Both the position numbers and the translations under genes were made by a program. The notes beneath the pieces are model-generated. The model made no database searches and was not told where the DNA came from. It was given only the letters and a program-made list of their open reading frames with translations. This document shows, piece after piece, positions 23,588 to 32,774 of a stretch of 32,845 nt of DNA (the first letter of the stretch is position 1; every line of letters starts with the position of its first letter). This DNA comes from Breznakibacter xylanolyticus (GTDB taxonomy: Bacteria; Bacteroidota; Bacteroidia; Bacteroidales; Marinilabiliaceae). The DNA lies in the NCBI RefSeq assembly GCF_003254275.1, contig NZ_QKZK01000036.1, positions 1 to 32,845 on the forward strand. The letters run 5' to 3'.

Positions 23588-23965
23588 ATGACTGAAGAAC
23601 AAGCGCACACCGGCGCTGAACAATTGGCAAATGCCGTTGTTTTGGGATTACAGGAGAAGAAAGGCACAAATATTGTCATGCTCGACCTGCACGAATTGGA
23701 AAATTCCGTGTGTCAGTATTTTGTGATTTGCGACGGCGACAGCAACACCCACGTGTCGGCCATTGCCGATGCCTGCGAAGATTACGTATGGGAACAGATC
23801 AACGACAAACCCCTGCACACCGAAGGACATGACACCGCCCAATGGGTGCTGATTGATTACGGCGATGTGGTGGTGCACGTGTTTCAACGCCCCGTGCGCG
23901 CCTACTACAACCTTGAAGAACTTTGGGCCGATGCCCGCAGAACCGATATCGCCAACCTATTTTGA
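23588..23965 (+). CDS. rsfS: Ribosomal silencing factor RsfS
   Basis: A 125-aa protein of the RsfS/Iojap family that binds L14 of the large subunit and prevents subunit joining when nutrients are poor. Seen: KKGTNIVMLDLHEL, the CQYFVICDGDSNTHVSAIADACEDYV core with conserved FVICxG-S region, EGHDTAQWVLIDYGDVVVHVF and the YYNLEELWADA ending, all canonical. Length is normal. ftsH begins 20 bp after the stop; the rsfS-ftsH order is frequent in Bacteroidota. Confidence 0.96.
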   Translation: MTEEQAHTGAEQLANAVVLGLQEKKGTNIVMLDLHELENSVCQYFVICDGDSNTHVSAIADACEDYVWEQINDKPLHTEGHDTAQWVLIDYGDVVVHVFQRPVRAYYNLEELWADARRTDIANLF

Positions 23966-23985
23966 AATTAAACGCGAACTAAATA

Positions 23986-25944
23986 ATGAACAACGAATCG
24001 TCAAACCCGCAGGGAGCGGACAACAAGCCCAAACTCCCGCGCTTTAACCTTTACTGGATATACGGCATCATCCTGTTTGCTCTGCTGATGGTAGGGGTGT
24101 TTAAAACCGGTCAAAACGCCGTGGACATCACCTACAGCGACTTCGAAAACCGCATCATGCAGGGCGGCGATGTGGCTCAAATCGTGGTCTTCCGCAACAC
24201 CGGAAAGGCTGAAATCACCATCAAAGAAGAGGCCATTGACAAATACAAAGACTTGTTTGCTGTGGGCACCACCCCTTCCAAAACAGGCCCTCATTTCACC
24301 GTCACCCTCCCTTCGCTCGACGAATTTATAGATGCCCGCAACCAGGCCATCCAAAAAGGGCGCGACATCCCGGTGAGCTACGATGAACAAAATAACTTTC
24401 TGGGCGATTTCTTTGGCATGATTTGGCCCATTCTGCTCATCATCGCCATCTGGCTCTTCATCTTCCGCCGCATGAGTTCACAAGGAGGCCCAGGGGGAGG
24501 TGGTAACATTTTTAACGTGGGCAAGTCGCGCGCCAAGGTGTTCGAAAAAGAATCGGGCATCAACGTCAATTTTAAAGACGTGGCCGGCCTGGCCGAAGCC
24601 AAACAGGAGCTCGAAGAAATAGTAGAATTCCTCAAACGACCCGAAAAATACACCGAGCTGGGCGGTAAAATCCCCAAAGGTGCCCTGTTGGTAGGCCCTC
24701 CGGGAACCGGCAAAACCCTCCTGGCCAAAGCCGTGGCCGGCGAAGCCAACGTGCCCTTCTTTAGCATGTCGGGCTCCGACTTTGTGGAGATGTTTGTGGG
24801 GGTAGGCGCATCTCGCGTGCGTGACCTCTTTAAGCAGGCCAAGTCGAAGGCTCCTTGCATCATTTTTATTGACGAGATTGATGCCATTGGCCGCGCCCGT
24901 GGCAAAAACCCCAACTACGGTGCCAACGACGAGCGTGAAAACACCCTCAACCAGCTTTTGACCGAGATGGACGGTTTCGCCACCAATAGCGGTGTCATCA
25001 TTTTGGCTGCCACCAACCGTGCCGACATTCTGGATCGCGCCCTGATGCGCGCCGGCCGTTTTGACCGTCAGATACAGGTGGAACTGCCCGACCTGAATGA
25101 GCGTCAGGAGATTTTTGAGGTGCACCTGCGCCCCCTCAAACTGGGTGAAGATGTGAAATCGGACTTTTTGGCACGTCAAACACCGGGCTTCTCGGGTGCC
25201 GACATCGCCAACGTGTGCAACGAGGCGGCTTTGATTGCTGCCCGCGGCAACAAAAAAATTGTTGAGAAGGACGATTTCCTCAGTGCCGTGGATCGCATTG
25301 TGGGCGGCTTGGAAAAGAAGAACAAAATCATATCACGAGACGAGAAACGTGCCATCGCCTACCACGAGGCCGGACACGCAGCCATCAGCTGGCTGCTGGA
25401 ACATGCTCACCCGCTGGTGAAAGTGACCATTGTGCCGCGCGGAAAAGCGCTGGGCGCTGCCTGGTACCTGCCCGAAGAACGCCAGCTCACCACCAAGGAG
25501 CAAATTCTCGATGAGATGTGCTCGGCTCTGGGCGGACGAGCGGCCGAAGAACTGTTGTTCAACAAAGTGAGCACCGGTGCCCTCAGCGACCTCGAAAAGG
25601 TGACCCGCCAGGCTTACGCCATGGTGTCGTACTTTGGCATGAGTGACAAAATTGGCAACATCAGCTTCTACGACTCAACAGGACAAAACGAGTATGCGTT
25701 TAACAAACCTTACAGCGAAAAAACAGCCGAAACCATCGACAGTGAGGTGTCAACCATTGTGGAAGGACAGTACGTGCGCGCCAAACAAATTTTGACCGAG
25801 AACGCCATCAAACACGCCGAACTGGCCGAACTCCTGCTCGAGAAAGAAGTGATATTCAGCGAAGATCTGGAGCGAATCTTTGGTCAACGCCTCAAAACCG
25901 GCCACGTAATCACCGACGACTCCGTGACTCCCGTGTCCGAATAA
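23986..25944 (+). CDS. ftsH: ATP-dependent zinc metalloprotease FtsH
   Basis: A 652-aa membrane-anchored AAA+ protease degrading membrane and regulatory proteins. Two membrane segments bracket the periplasmic part: about 16-37 ([20 protein letters not shown]) and about 142-162 ([16 protein letters not shown]). AAA module: Walker A GPPGTGKT (237-244), Walker [10 protein letters not shown] (Asp296, Glu297), and the second region of homology around [21 protein letters not shown]. Zinc protease: HEAGH (His460, Glu461, His464) with third ligand Asp535 in [10 protein letters not shown] Gly-rich linker GGPGGGGN follows the second membrane segment. All key residues are present. Confidence 0.98.
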   Translation: MNNESSNPQGADNKPKLPRFNLYWIYGIILFALLMVGVFKTGQNAVDITYSDFENRIMQGGDVAQIVVFRNTGKAEITIKEEAIDKYKDLFAVGTTPSKTGPHFTVTLPSLDEFIDARNQAIQKGRDIPVSYDEQNNFLGDFFGMIWPILLIIAIWLFIFRRMSSQGGPGGGGNIFNVGKSRAKVFEKESGINVNFKDVAGLAEAKQELEEIVEFLKRPEKYTELGGKIPKGALLVGPPGTGKTLLAKAVAGEANVPFFSMSGSDFVEMFVGVGASRVRDLFKQAKSKAPCIIFIDEIDAIGRARGKNPNYGANDERENTLNQLLTEMDGFATNSGVIILAATNRADILDRALMRAGRFDRQIQVELPDLNERQEIFEVHLRPLKLGEDVKSDFLARQTPGFSGADIANVCNEAALIAARGNKKIVEKDDFLSAVDRIVGGLEKKNKIISRDEKRAIAYHEAGHAAISWLLEHAHPLVKVTIVPRGKALGAAWYLPEERQLTTKEQILDEMCSALGGRAAEELLFNKVSTGALSDLEKVTRQAYAMVSYFGMSDKIGNISFYDSTGQNEYAFNKPYSEKTAETIDSEVSTIVEGQYVRAKQILTENAIKHAELAELLLEKEVIFSEDLERIFGQRLKTGHVITDDSVTPVSE

Positions 25945-25953
25945 TCAAACACT

Positions 25954-26580
25954 GTGAACGCAAGAGAAATCATCCTCAATAAACTCAGGGCTGCCCGCGA
26001 TGCGCGCGGCCCTGTTGCTTTTCCCGAACCTGAATGGGATACCGATGTCTTCCCAAAGCCAGACAACCTGGTGGAAACCTTTGTAACAGAGCTCACCACC
26101 ATACAAGGGCAAGTTCTCACCGGAAACAGCCCGGACGAACTGCTTGAAAAGCTGGCAGCCTTTATGAAGGAGCGCCAAATTGACATCCTGTTTTGCAAGG
26201 ACAGCCAGCTTAAAGCTACCCTCAATGGCTCCATTGTCCATACCGATGCTCCGGAAGCGTGGCTCGACATGAAAGCGGCCATTACTCGCTGCGAAGCCCT
26301 GGTGGCTCGTACCGGCGGCGTGGTGGTGAGTTCGGCACACGAGTCGGGGCGGGGGCTCAACGTGTTTCCGCCCATCCACATTGTGTGGGCCAATGCCTCC
26401 CAACTGGTGCCTTTTCCCGACGATGCCATCGAGGTGATGCTGCAACGCTACGGACACACGATCCCCTCGCAGGTGTCATTCATCACAGGCCCCAGCCGTA
26501 CGGCCGACATTGAAAAAACCCTGGTGATGGGCGCCCATGGCCCCAAAGAACTTCTGGTGCTGCTGAATTTGCAGGCATAA
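25954..26580 (+). CDS. LUD-domain protein, LutC/YkgG-like
   Basis: A 208-aa protein of the LUD (lactate utilisation, formerly DUF162) family. Signature segments: ARTGGVVVSS, then PPIHIVWANASQLVP, and GPSRTADIEKTLVMGAHGPKELLVLL. In LutABC operons LutC supports L-lactate oxidation, but no lutA/lutB genes are near, so the usual lactate role is not supported. Instead it sits 9 bp after ftsH and ahead of cdsA, an order I know from other Bacteroidota. It starts with GTG (25954); there is no ATG in frame after the ftsH stop near the expected N terminus. Its role is unknown. Confidence 0.88.
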   Translation: MNAREIILNKLRAARDARGPVAFPEPEWDTDVFPKPDNLVETFVTELTTIQGQVLTGNSPDELLEKLAAFMKERQIDILFCKDSQLKATLNGSIVHTDAPEAWLDMKAAITRCEALVARTGGVVVSSAHESGRGLNVFPPIHIVWANASQLVPFPDDAIEVMLQRYGHTIPSQVSFITGPSRTADIEKTLVMGAHGPKELLVLLNLQA

Positions 26581-26598
26581 CGTTTTCGATCTAGATAC

Positions 26599-26655
26599 AA
26601 AGGCTTTGTATTGACCAGCTCCGCAATGCCGGAAGCTGTTCGAACAAAGCCTTTT
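26599..26655 (+). terminator. Terminator of the rsfS-ftsH unit
   Basis: AAAGGCTTTGT (26599-26609) and ACAAAGCCTTT (26644-26654) form an 11-bp stem enclosing a 34-nt loop that itself can fold (AGCT facing AGCTG segments), followed by TCATTTT. It lies 19 bp after the LUD gene stop and separates it from cdsA. Confidence 0.75.
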
Positions 26656-26742
26656 CATTTTAATGCAACTTCACCAAGCAAACATCATTATACAGAATGA
26701 AACGAATCAGTTGTGAGAGTTTTTTTATTCATCGTATTGTTA

Positions 26743-26750
26743 TATTTTTG
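26743..26750 (+). promoter_or_regulatory. -7 promoter box of cdsA-psd
   Basis: TATTTTTG matches TAnnTTTG, with TTTT 19 bp upstream (26720-26723) as a weak -33 element. The cdsA ATG at 26817 is 67 bp after the box. This gives the phospholipid genes a promoter of their own behind the terminator. Confidence 0.6.
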
Positions 26751-26816
26751 CACGGCTCGATTAGGATTTTTTAACAAGGCGAATCCTTCGGCAAACTCCA
26801 AACTACAACAACCTCG

Positions 26817-27638
26817 ATGAATAACTTTTGGCAACGCACGCTCACCGGCGCCATCTTTGTGGTGGTAATGACCGGCATGATTTGGTTGCACGCTTTCACC
26901 TTTTTAATCTTGCTGCTGGGCATTGTGGGAGTTGGCACTTTTGAACTGCTCCGGATGATGGATCAGTCACCCGTGAAAAGCCAAACATCACTCGCTTATC
27001 TATTAGGAATAACAGCCATCGCGACTGCATTTGCATCGGCTTACCTCCATCTCTCGTTCATGATGCTGGTATTGATCCCCTTGGCGGTGACGGTGTTTAT
27101 CGGTGAACTGTACCGCAGCAGCGAGCGTCCATTTTGGAACATCGCCAGCACGTTGTTGGTGCCCCTTTACACAGCTGTGCCATTTGTATTCCTGATCTTC
27201 ATCGGGTTTCATAGCGGTGATTACCAGCCCGCCATCATCCTGTCGTTTATTGGAATGATTTGGACGAGCGACACGGGCGCATACCTGGCCGGAGTTACTC
27301 TGGGACGCCACAAGTTTTTTCCCCGCATCTCACCCAAGAAGAGCTGGGAAGGATTTATCGGCGGGGTGCTGTTGACGCTTGGACTGGGCGTGGCACTCTC
27401 CTACTTACTCAATCAACCATTGTCGCTGATGCTGGGCATGGCGCTCATCATATCGGTACTGGGTGCGATGAGCGACCTGGTGGAGTCGATGCTCAAACGC
27501 AGCGTGGGGGCTAAGGATTCGGGGACATTGTTACCGGGTCACGGCGGCATCCTCGACCGCTTTGATGCCTTTGTGCTCACGGCTCCGATGGTTTATTTTT
27601 ACTTTATTATGCACGATTATCTGACTTTAATATTTTAA
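26817..27638 (+). CDS. cdsA: Phosphatidate cytidylyltransferase
   Basis: A 273-aa integral membrane enzyme that makes CDP-diacylglycerol from CTP and phosphatidic acid, the branch point to all glycerophospholipids. Multiple hydrophobic segments begin at residue 9. The CdsA signature is near the C terminus (about 219-258): SDLVESMLKR, then KDSGTLLPGHGGILDRFDAF. Upstream the TSDTGAYLAG block and SPKKSWEGFIGG are typical. psd follows 3 bp later, so the two genes form a phosphatidylethanolamine operon (pssA is not in the window). Confidence 0.97.
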   Translation: MNNFWQRTLTGAIFVVVMTGMIWLHAFTFLILLLGIVGVGTFELLRMMDQSPVKSQTSLAYLLGITAIATAFASAYLHLSFMMLVLIPLAVTVFIGELYRSSERPFWNIASTLLVPLYTAVPFVFLIFIGFHSGDYQPAIILSFIGMIWTSDTGAYLAGVTLGRHKFFPRISPKKSWEGFIGGVLLTLGLGVALSYLLNQPLSLMLGMALIISVLGAMSDLVESMLKRSVGAKDSGTLLPGHGGILDRFDAFVLTAPMVYFYFIMHDYLTLIF

Positions 27639-27641
27639 CAC

Positions 27642-28298
27642 ATGAAGTTACACAAAGAAGGAAACGGCACCATTACCGTTGTTGTTCTGTTTCTACTCAT
27701 CGTTAATTCGGCAGTTTATTATTTCTCGGGCTCCACAACGGCGCTCACCGTATCATTGGTGGCATCGTTGCCGTTATTGCTGATTGTATTGAACTTTTTC
27801 CGGTTCCCGAAAATCGAACCCATGCACAACGACAGGGCTGTGATTTCACCAGCCGATGGCAAAGTGGTGGTGATAGAAGAAGTGGAAGAAACAGAGTACC
27901 TTAAAACGCGCTGCATTCAGGTGTCGGTATTTATGTCACCACTCAACGTGCACATCAACTGGTTCCCCATCAACGGAATTGTGAAATACTTCCATCACCA
28001 CAACGGACGGTTCCAGGCGGCTTATCTGCCCAAATCATCGACCGAAAACGAGCGCACTACCGTGGTGCTCGAACACAAAAATGGCAAGCAGATTCTGGTT
28101 CGCCAGGTGGCAGGTGCATTGGCTCGCCGCATTGTGTGTTACGCCAACGAGGGCGACATGGCCAAACAAAGCGAACAAATGGGATTCATCAAATTTGGTT
28201 CGCGGCTCGACATCTACTTCCCCCTGGGAAGCCGCATCGACGTAAAGCTGGATCAAAAAGTAAACGGCCGTCAAACCATATTGGGGTGGCTGGAATAA
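27642..28298 (+). CDS. psd: Phosphatidylserine decarboxylase (proenzyme, short type)
   Basis: A 218-aa decarboxylase turning phosphatidylserine into phosphatidylethanolamine. Two N-terminal membrane segments (about 8-27 and 33-50). Family blocks are ISPADGKVVVIEE, VFMSPLNVHINWFPINGIV and YFHHHNGRF. The self-cleavage site that makes the pyruvoyl group is FGSR, with Ser187 as expected (LGST in E. coli, GS(R/T) in this branch). Length agrees with the short, archaeal-like type found in Bacteroidota. It is co-transcribed with cdsA and ends before a shared terminator facing priA. Confidence 0.96.
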   Translation: MKLHKEGNGTITVVVLFLLIVNSAVYYFSGSTTALTVSLVASLPLLLIVLNFFRFPKIEPMHNDRAVISPADGKVVVIEEVEETEYLKTRCIQVSVFMSPLNVHINWFPINGIVKYFHHHNGRFQAAYLPKSSTENERTTVVLEHKNGKQILVRQVAGALARRIVCYANEGDMAKQSEQMGFIKFGSRLDIYFPLGSRIDVKLDQKVNGRQTILGWLE

Positions 28299-28326
28299 AC
28301 ATCATCAGGGACTACTACAAATTTCA

Positions 28327-28366
28327 AAAGAGGATTCACGACATTACGTGGATCCTCTTTTTTTTG
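28327..28366 (+). terminator. Terminator between psd and priA
   Basis: AAAGAGGATTCACG (28327-28340) and CGTGGATCCTCTTT (28347-28360) form a 14-bp stem with one G-U pair and a 6-nt loop, followed by a run of T. It is 28 bp after the psd stop and 40 bp before the priA stop, serving psd and possibly also the convergent priA on the other strand (AAAAAAAGAGGATCC side). Confidence 0.85.
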
Positions 28367-28405
28367 ACCATAGAAACAGGGCATGCTCTGTCCCTAATGT
28401 TATGG

Positions 28406-30862
28406 TCACATGGGATCCACATCAATTTGGACGATGAGGGAACGATACTCGGGCTGCGCCACGAGGGCGTGAATGGCTTGCTGAATGAGTTGTTTGGCAC
28501 GCGCGGGTGAGGCTTTTTTTTCAATCTTGAGGACGATTTGCCGGATGTAAAGATTTTGGATGCGTGCGATGACGGGATCCTGCGGACCAAGAACGCGGTC
28601 GCCAAAAAGGTGCCGCAACGCGAGGGCGAGATTGTCGGCCGCACGGTGGGTTTTGTTTTGATCCTTGTGCTTAAGGGTAATGTTGATGAGTCGATAGAAG
28701 GGCGGGTACTTAAAGGTTTCACGCTCGGCAATTTGGATGGCATAATGGTGCGCGAAGTTATTGGTGATGACCTGTTGAATGACGGGGTGGTCGGGGTTGG
28801 TGGTTTGCAGGATAACGGTTCCCTGGCGATTCTTACGCCCGGCACGTCCGCTCACCTGCGCCATGAGTTGAAAGGCGCGCTCAAAGGCTCGGAAATCAGG
28901 GTAGTTGAGCATGGCATCGGCATCAAGGATGCCCACGAGGGAGACGGCATCGAAGTCGAGCCCCTTGGAGATCATTTGGGTGCCAATGAGAATGTCGATG
29001 GCGTGCTGCTCAAAGTCGTGAATGAGTTGCTCGTGGGCTTTACGGGTGCGGGCGGTGTCGAGATCCATACGCGCCACGCGGGCATCGGGAAAGATGAGCT
29101 TGATTTCTTCCTCGATCTTTTCGGTGCCGAATCCGCGCGTTTCGATGGATGGAGCGCCACAGGCAGGGCAGGTCACTGGCACAGGACGTGTGGCGCCGCA
29201 GTAGTGACAAGTGAGGATGTGATGATGCTTGTGATAGGTGAGGCTGACGTCGCAGTGGTCGCACTTGGGAATGTTGGCGCACTGTCCGCACTCCAGGTAT
29301 GGGGCAAAGCCACGTCGGTTTTGAAACAGGATGACCTGCTCCCCGTCCGCGAGGGCTCGTGTGATGTGCTCAATGAGCAGGGGGGTGAAATGTGAGCGCA
29401 TTTGCTTTTTGCGACGGGCGTCGCGCACGTCGGCCACCAGAATTTGGGGCATGAGGATGCCCTGGTAACGGTCGAAAAGCTGCACGAGCCCGAACTTACC
29501 GGTTTGCACGTTGTGGTAGGTATCGATGGCTGGGGTGGCAGTGCCCAGCAACACACGGGCACCATGCAGACGGGCGAGCACCATTGCGGCATCGCGGGCA
29601 TGGTAGCGGGGAGCGGGATCGTATTGCTTGTAGGAGGGCTCATGCTCTTCGTCAACAATGATGAGCCCCAGATTGGTAAACGGCAAAAAGATGGCCGAAC
29701 GAGCGCCCAGTACCACGTTGAAGTTGCCCTGGGCGAGGAGGTCGTTCCATATCTCCACGCGCTCTGCATCGCTGTATTTGGAATGGTAAATGGCCAGACG
29801 GTTGCCAAAGTGTCGGCGAAGGCGGGTGGTAATTTGGGTGGTGAGGGCGATTTCGGGGAGCAAATACAGCACCTGTTTGCCCTGCGCGATTTGCTCGTGA
29901 ATGAGATGGATGTAAAGTTCTGTTTTCCCGCTGGAGGTGACGCCATGCAACAGCACCGTGTGTTGGGTTTGAAAGAGGTTGCGTAACTGTTCGATGGCCG
30001 TTTGCTGCACAGGGGTGAGCGGGTGCGGCTCAAGGGTATCGAGGAGCTGGGTATCAATGCGCCCCACCACCTTTTCGATTTGCATCACAATGCCTTTTTT
30101 CATCAGTTCGGCCAACTGGGCGGCACTGCCACCTTTGGCCAACAGGTCGGCTCGAGCAATGGCGGCACCCTCAAGAGCCGCTTTGTATCCGGCCAACTGC
30201 ATAAGCTGCATTACCATTTCGAGTTGCTTTGGGGCACGCTCGAGGGTGGCGAATGCTTTGCGCAGGGCATCGTCGTTGCGCACTGCGGGCGACAGCGCCA
30301 CCATCTGCACGATTTTGGGCTTGTAGCTCTCGCGTAGCTGTTCGCTCACGAATATCATTCCCAGGCTCATGAGATAATGTAGCACGGGCACCACATTGGG
30401 AATGCCGGTAGCCTGACTGAGGTCGCTGACGGTGCACTGTTTTTCCTGTGCCAGAAAATCAGCCACCTGTTGTTCTTTGTCGGAAAGGGGTTGCTGCTCG
30501 TGATAGTCGGCGTTGTAAACCACCACGGTTTCGCTCTCGAGCTTCAGACCTGAGGGCAGAGCCGCCTTGTACACCTCGCCGGGCGAACATTGGTAATACT
30601 CGGCCATCCATGCCCAAAAGTCGAGCTGTAAGGGCTGCACCACGGGACGATCGTCGAGGATGACTTGCACCTCCTTGGTGTCGTAGTCGGGCAGGCGGTC
30701 GTGAATGGCAGCCACAATGCCCGAGTAGAACTTTTTACGTCCAAAAGGAACCACCACGCGCATGCCTATCTCGCACCGGCTCTGCATGTCATCAGGCAAG
30801 GCATAGGTGAAGTGTTGCGGAATGGGAACGGGTAAAATGATATCGACAAAGAGGGCAGACAT
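28406..30862 (-). CDS. priA: Primosomal replication-restart helicase PriA
   Basis: An 818-aa superfamily-2 helicase that reloads the replisome at stalled forks. The N-terminal 3' DNA-end-binding domain starts MSALFVDIILPVPIPQHFTYALP; then Walker A GVTSSGKT (307-314), DEEH (404-407), the zinc region with CGQCANIPKCDHCD and CHYCGATRPVPVTCPACG (eight Cys), and helicase motifs GTQMISKGLDFDAV and QVSGRAGR. All are intact. The frame is open a further 240 bp upstream, into the next gene, but those residues are unlike PriA, so the ATG at 30862 is used; it lies 43 bp after the stop of the metallo-hydrolase gene. Confidence 0.97.
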   Translation of the reverse strand: MSALFVDIILPVPIPQHFTYALPDDMQSRCEIGMRVVVPFGRKKFYSGIVAAIHDRLPDYDTKEVQVILDDRPVVQPLQLDFWAWMAEYYQCSPGEVYKAALPSGLKLESETVVVYNADYHEQQPLSDKEQQVADFLAQEKQCTVSDLSQATGIPNVVPVLHYLMSLGMIFVSEQLRESYKPKIVQMVALSPAVRNDDALRKAFATLERAPKQLEMVMQLMQLAGYKAALEGAAIARADLLAKGGSAAQLAELMKKGIVMQIEKVVGRIDTQLLDTLEPHPLTPVQQTAIEQLRNLFQTQHTVLLHGVTSSGKTELYIHLIHEQIAQGKQVLYLLPEIALTTQITTRLRRHFGNRLAIYHSKYSDAERVEIWNDLLAQGNFNVVLGARSAIFLPFTNLGLIIVDEEHEPSYKQYDPAPRYHARDAAMVLARLHGARVLLGTATPAIDTYHNVQTGKFGLVQLFDRYQGILMPQILVADVRDARRKKQMRSHFTPLLIEHITRALADGEQVILFQNRRGFAPYLECGQCANIPKCDHCDVSLTYHKHHHILTCHYCGATRPVPVTCPACGAPSIETRGFGTEKIEEEIKLIFPDARVARMDLDTARTRKAHEQLIHDFEQHAIDILIGTQMISKGLDFDAVSLVGILDADAMLNYPDFRAFERAFQLMAQVSGRAGRKNRQGTVILQTTNPDHPVIQQVITNNFAHHYAIQIAERETFKYPPFYRLINITLKHKDQNKTHRAADNLALALRHLFGDRVLGPQDPVIARIQNLYIRQIVLKIEKKASPARAKQLIQQAIHALVAQPEYRSLIVQIDVDPM

Positions 30863-30905
30863 ACGCGGGATGATTTGACCTGTAAGGGATAAAACAACGA
30901 CAGAC

Positions 30906-31670
30906 TTATTTTTTGGGGAGGATAACCACAGCCTGCTCATTTTCCGAAAGCAGGCGCTGAAAGGTGAGGGCATCATCGGCCGTGCCTTCATACATGCCAA
31001 AGTGAAATGGAATAGCCACCGAGGGACGAATGTCGAGAATGGCATCCACGGCATCTTCAACCTTATCCATGGTATACTTCTGCCCCAGGGGCATGAAGGC
31101 AATGTCGCAGCGAATGTTTTTCATATCGGGCAAACGCTGGGTGTCGCCGGGGTGATAAATAGTGACGTTGCCCGCAGTAATCACATAGCCCACCCAGTTG
31201 TTCTCCTTGGGATGGGTAGATTTGGTGATGGTGTAGGCAGGTACCACCGTCACGGCAATACCATCGATGGTAAAAGTATCGCCGGGCACCACGGCTCGAT
31301 AAAGTGTGAACCCATTGTCACGCAACGAAGCCTCACAGTCGGGTGTGGCGATAATGCGGGTATGTGAGCCCACCACGCGTTTGAGATCAGCCACCGAAAG
31401 ATGATCGCCATGGGTGTGGGTGATGAACACCAAATGCGCCGGCAGATCAATGGTAATGTTGAAAGGGTCGATGTGAATGGCTTGACTGCCGGCCATCCAC
31501 CTCACCGACGATTGCCCGGTCCAGGTAAGTCCGTTCACAGTTTCGGCCAGTTGCGCAGGGACGGAACCCATCGCGTCCGAAGACTGCTGAGCACTCACCG
31601 ACATGATAGAGAGGATGACTGCAGCGGACAAGGCTGCCATCGTTTTCCGGAACATGGGTTGACGTTTCAT
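30906..31670 (-). CDS. Exported metallo-beta-lactamase-fold hydrolase
   Basis: A 254-aa protein with a signal peptide (MKRQPMFRKTMAALSAAVIL..., likely cut near SVSA-Q at residue 27-28), so it acts outside the cytosol. The fold motif is THTHGDH (His85, His87, Asp89, His90), followed by HPGDTQ and the late FHFGMYEGTADDA. The pattern is that of the UlaG-like, small MBL-fold group (beta-lactamase superfamily hydrolases) and not of true beta-lactamases. Substrate unknown. It is upstream of priA in the same direction with a 43-bp gap, so both may be co-transcribed. Confidence 0.92.
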   Translation of the reverse strand: MKRQPMFRKTMAALSAAVILSIMSVSAQQSSDAMGSVPAQLAETVNGLTWTGQSSVRWMAGSQAIHIDPFNITIDLPAHLVFITHTHGDHLSVADLKRVVGSHTRIIATPDCEASLRDNGFTLYRAVVPGDTFTIDGIAVTVVPAYTITKSTHPKENNWVGYVITAGNVTIYHPGDTQRLPDMKNIRCDIAFMPLGQKYTMDKVEDAVDAILDIRPSVAIPFHFGMYEGTADDALTFQRLLSENEQAVVILPKK

Positions 31671-32029
31671 GGGTTTAATGAATTAAAAGTAAAAAGCTGG
31701 TTGTTATAAAGTGATCATTTTGAACAATGATAAAGACAATTAACTCAGATAACAATTTAAACACTCAGTCACAAAGGCACAGAACATTTTCATACTTTAG
31801 TTTTTATGGCACATCATTCACACAATTTTTAACGCATCGATTGCATAAACAATGGGGTTCGCAACATACAAAACTACTATTTTTGAGGGAGACATGGGGC
31901 AATGTGAGAGACAGATGTAAAAATGCCAAAAATTGAAATCGAGATTTTAATAAGGGAATGCCCTCCATCACTGTAACCTGGCTCACCATACCACCACCTC
32001 AGAAACCCGTCCTCATCAATTCCGAACAA
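31671..32029 (+). promoter_or_regulatory. Divergent gap with a -7 box for the 2H gene
   Basis: These 359 bp between the divergent hydrolase and 2H phosphoesterase genes hold no supported gene. TATTTTTG at 31878-31885 is an exact -7 match on the plus strand without a clear -33 element. With the start chosen at 32030 the leader would be about 140 nt; with the alternative ATG at 31958 it would be about 66 nt. The remainder is AT-rich without visible structure. Confidence 0.5.
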
Positions 32030-32737
32030 ATGGATTTGCACCAACACTACCAACAGCTCTATCAAAACTCGTTGCAACACATCAACAACAATGGCAACGA
32101 CATCGACACCCTCATGAATGCCCCTGACGACCTGCGGCGGGGCATCACCCTCGTGGTGCGACCCGATGCGGCCATCCTGCAAAACATCCAACACATGACA
32201 GATGGCCTCAAAGCCCTCGATCCCCATCAATATTACCATCCTGCGGACGACTTGCACGTCACCGTCATGTCCATCATCACCTGTTACAGTGGCTTCGACC
32301 TATCAATGATCCATTTGCCCGACTATGTGTCGATGATCGAATCGTGTCTTCTCCCCTCCCCCGACATCTGCATCCGCTTCAAGGGCATCACGCTGTCGCC
32401 CTCCTGCATCCTGGTTCAGGGATTTATGGAAAACGACACTCTCACCGACATCCGGCAACGACTGCGTACTCGATTCAAAAGATCGTCGCTGCAACAAACC
32501 ATCGATCAACGATACACCATTCAAACGGCTCACTCCACCATCGTGCGTTTCAGGCAACCGCTGGCCAATCAAAGCAAAATATTGGCATACCTTGAGCAAT
32601 ACCGGGAACATGATTTCGGATGTCTGCACACCCGCGACATCTCCCTGTTGTACAACGACTGGTACCACAAACAGGAAATTGTACAAACGCTTCACCGCTT
32701 CAGAATTCCAACACCCACAGCCAACGCCAGACAGTAA
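32030..32737 (+). CDS. 2H phosphoesterase family protein (2'-5' RNA ligase-like)
   Basis: A 235-aa protein with the two HxT motifs that define the 2H superfamily: LHVTVMS (His76, Thr78) and AHSTIVRF (His168, Thr170), about 90 residues apart as expected. Members are cyclic phosphodiesterases or RNA ligase-like enzymes acting on 2',3'-cyclic phosphates or related substrates; many Bacteroidota copies are labelled mutarotase in databases without evidence. The ATG at 32030 (MDLHQHYQQLYQ) gives a compact start; an in-frame ATG at 31958 would add 24 proline-rich residues. Monocistronic. Confidence 0.85.
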   Translation: MDLHQHYQQLYQNSLQHINNNGNDIDTLMNAPDDLRRGITLVVRPDAAILQNIQHMTDGLKALDPHQYYHPADDLHVTVMSIITCYSGFDLSMIHLPDYVSMIESCLLPSPDICIRFKGITLSPSCILVQGFMENDTLTDIRQRLRTRFKRSSLQQTIDQRYTIQTAHSTIVRFRQPLANQSKILAYLEQYREHDFGCLHTRDISLLYNDWYHKQEIVQTLHRFRIPTPTANARQ

Positions 32738-32738
32738 A

Positions 32739-32774
32739 AAGCAACAAGGCCGCCTCAATGAAGCAGCCTTGCTG
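32739..32774 (+). terminator. Weak hairpin after the last gene
   Basis: AAGGC (32746-32750) and GCCTT (32766-32770), extended by AGC/GCT pairs, form a short stem right after the stop codon. There is no T run directly behind, so termination here is uncertain. The last 70 bp of the window (32775-32845) show nothing recognisable. Confidence 0.4.

Noticed and set aside
28538-29395. 285-aa open frame on the plus strand opposite priA
   Set aside because: Antisense shadow of priA codon bias, with no recognisable domain.
30863-31102. N-terminal extension of PriA by 80 residues
   Set aside because: Unlike PriA, overlaps the metallo-hydrolase gene, and the canonical PriA start is at 30862.
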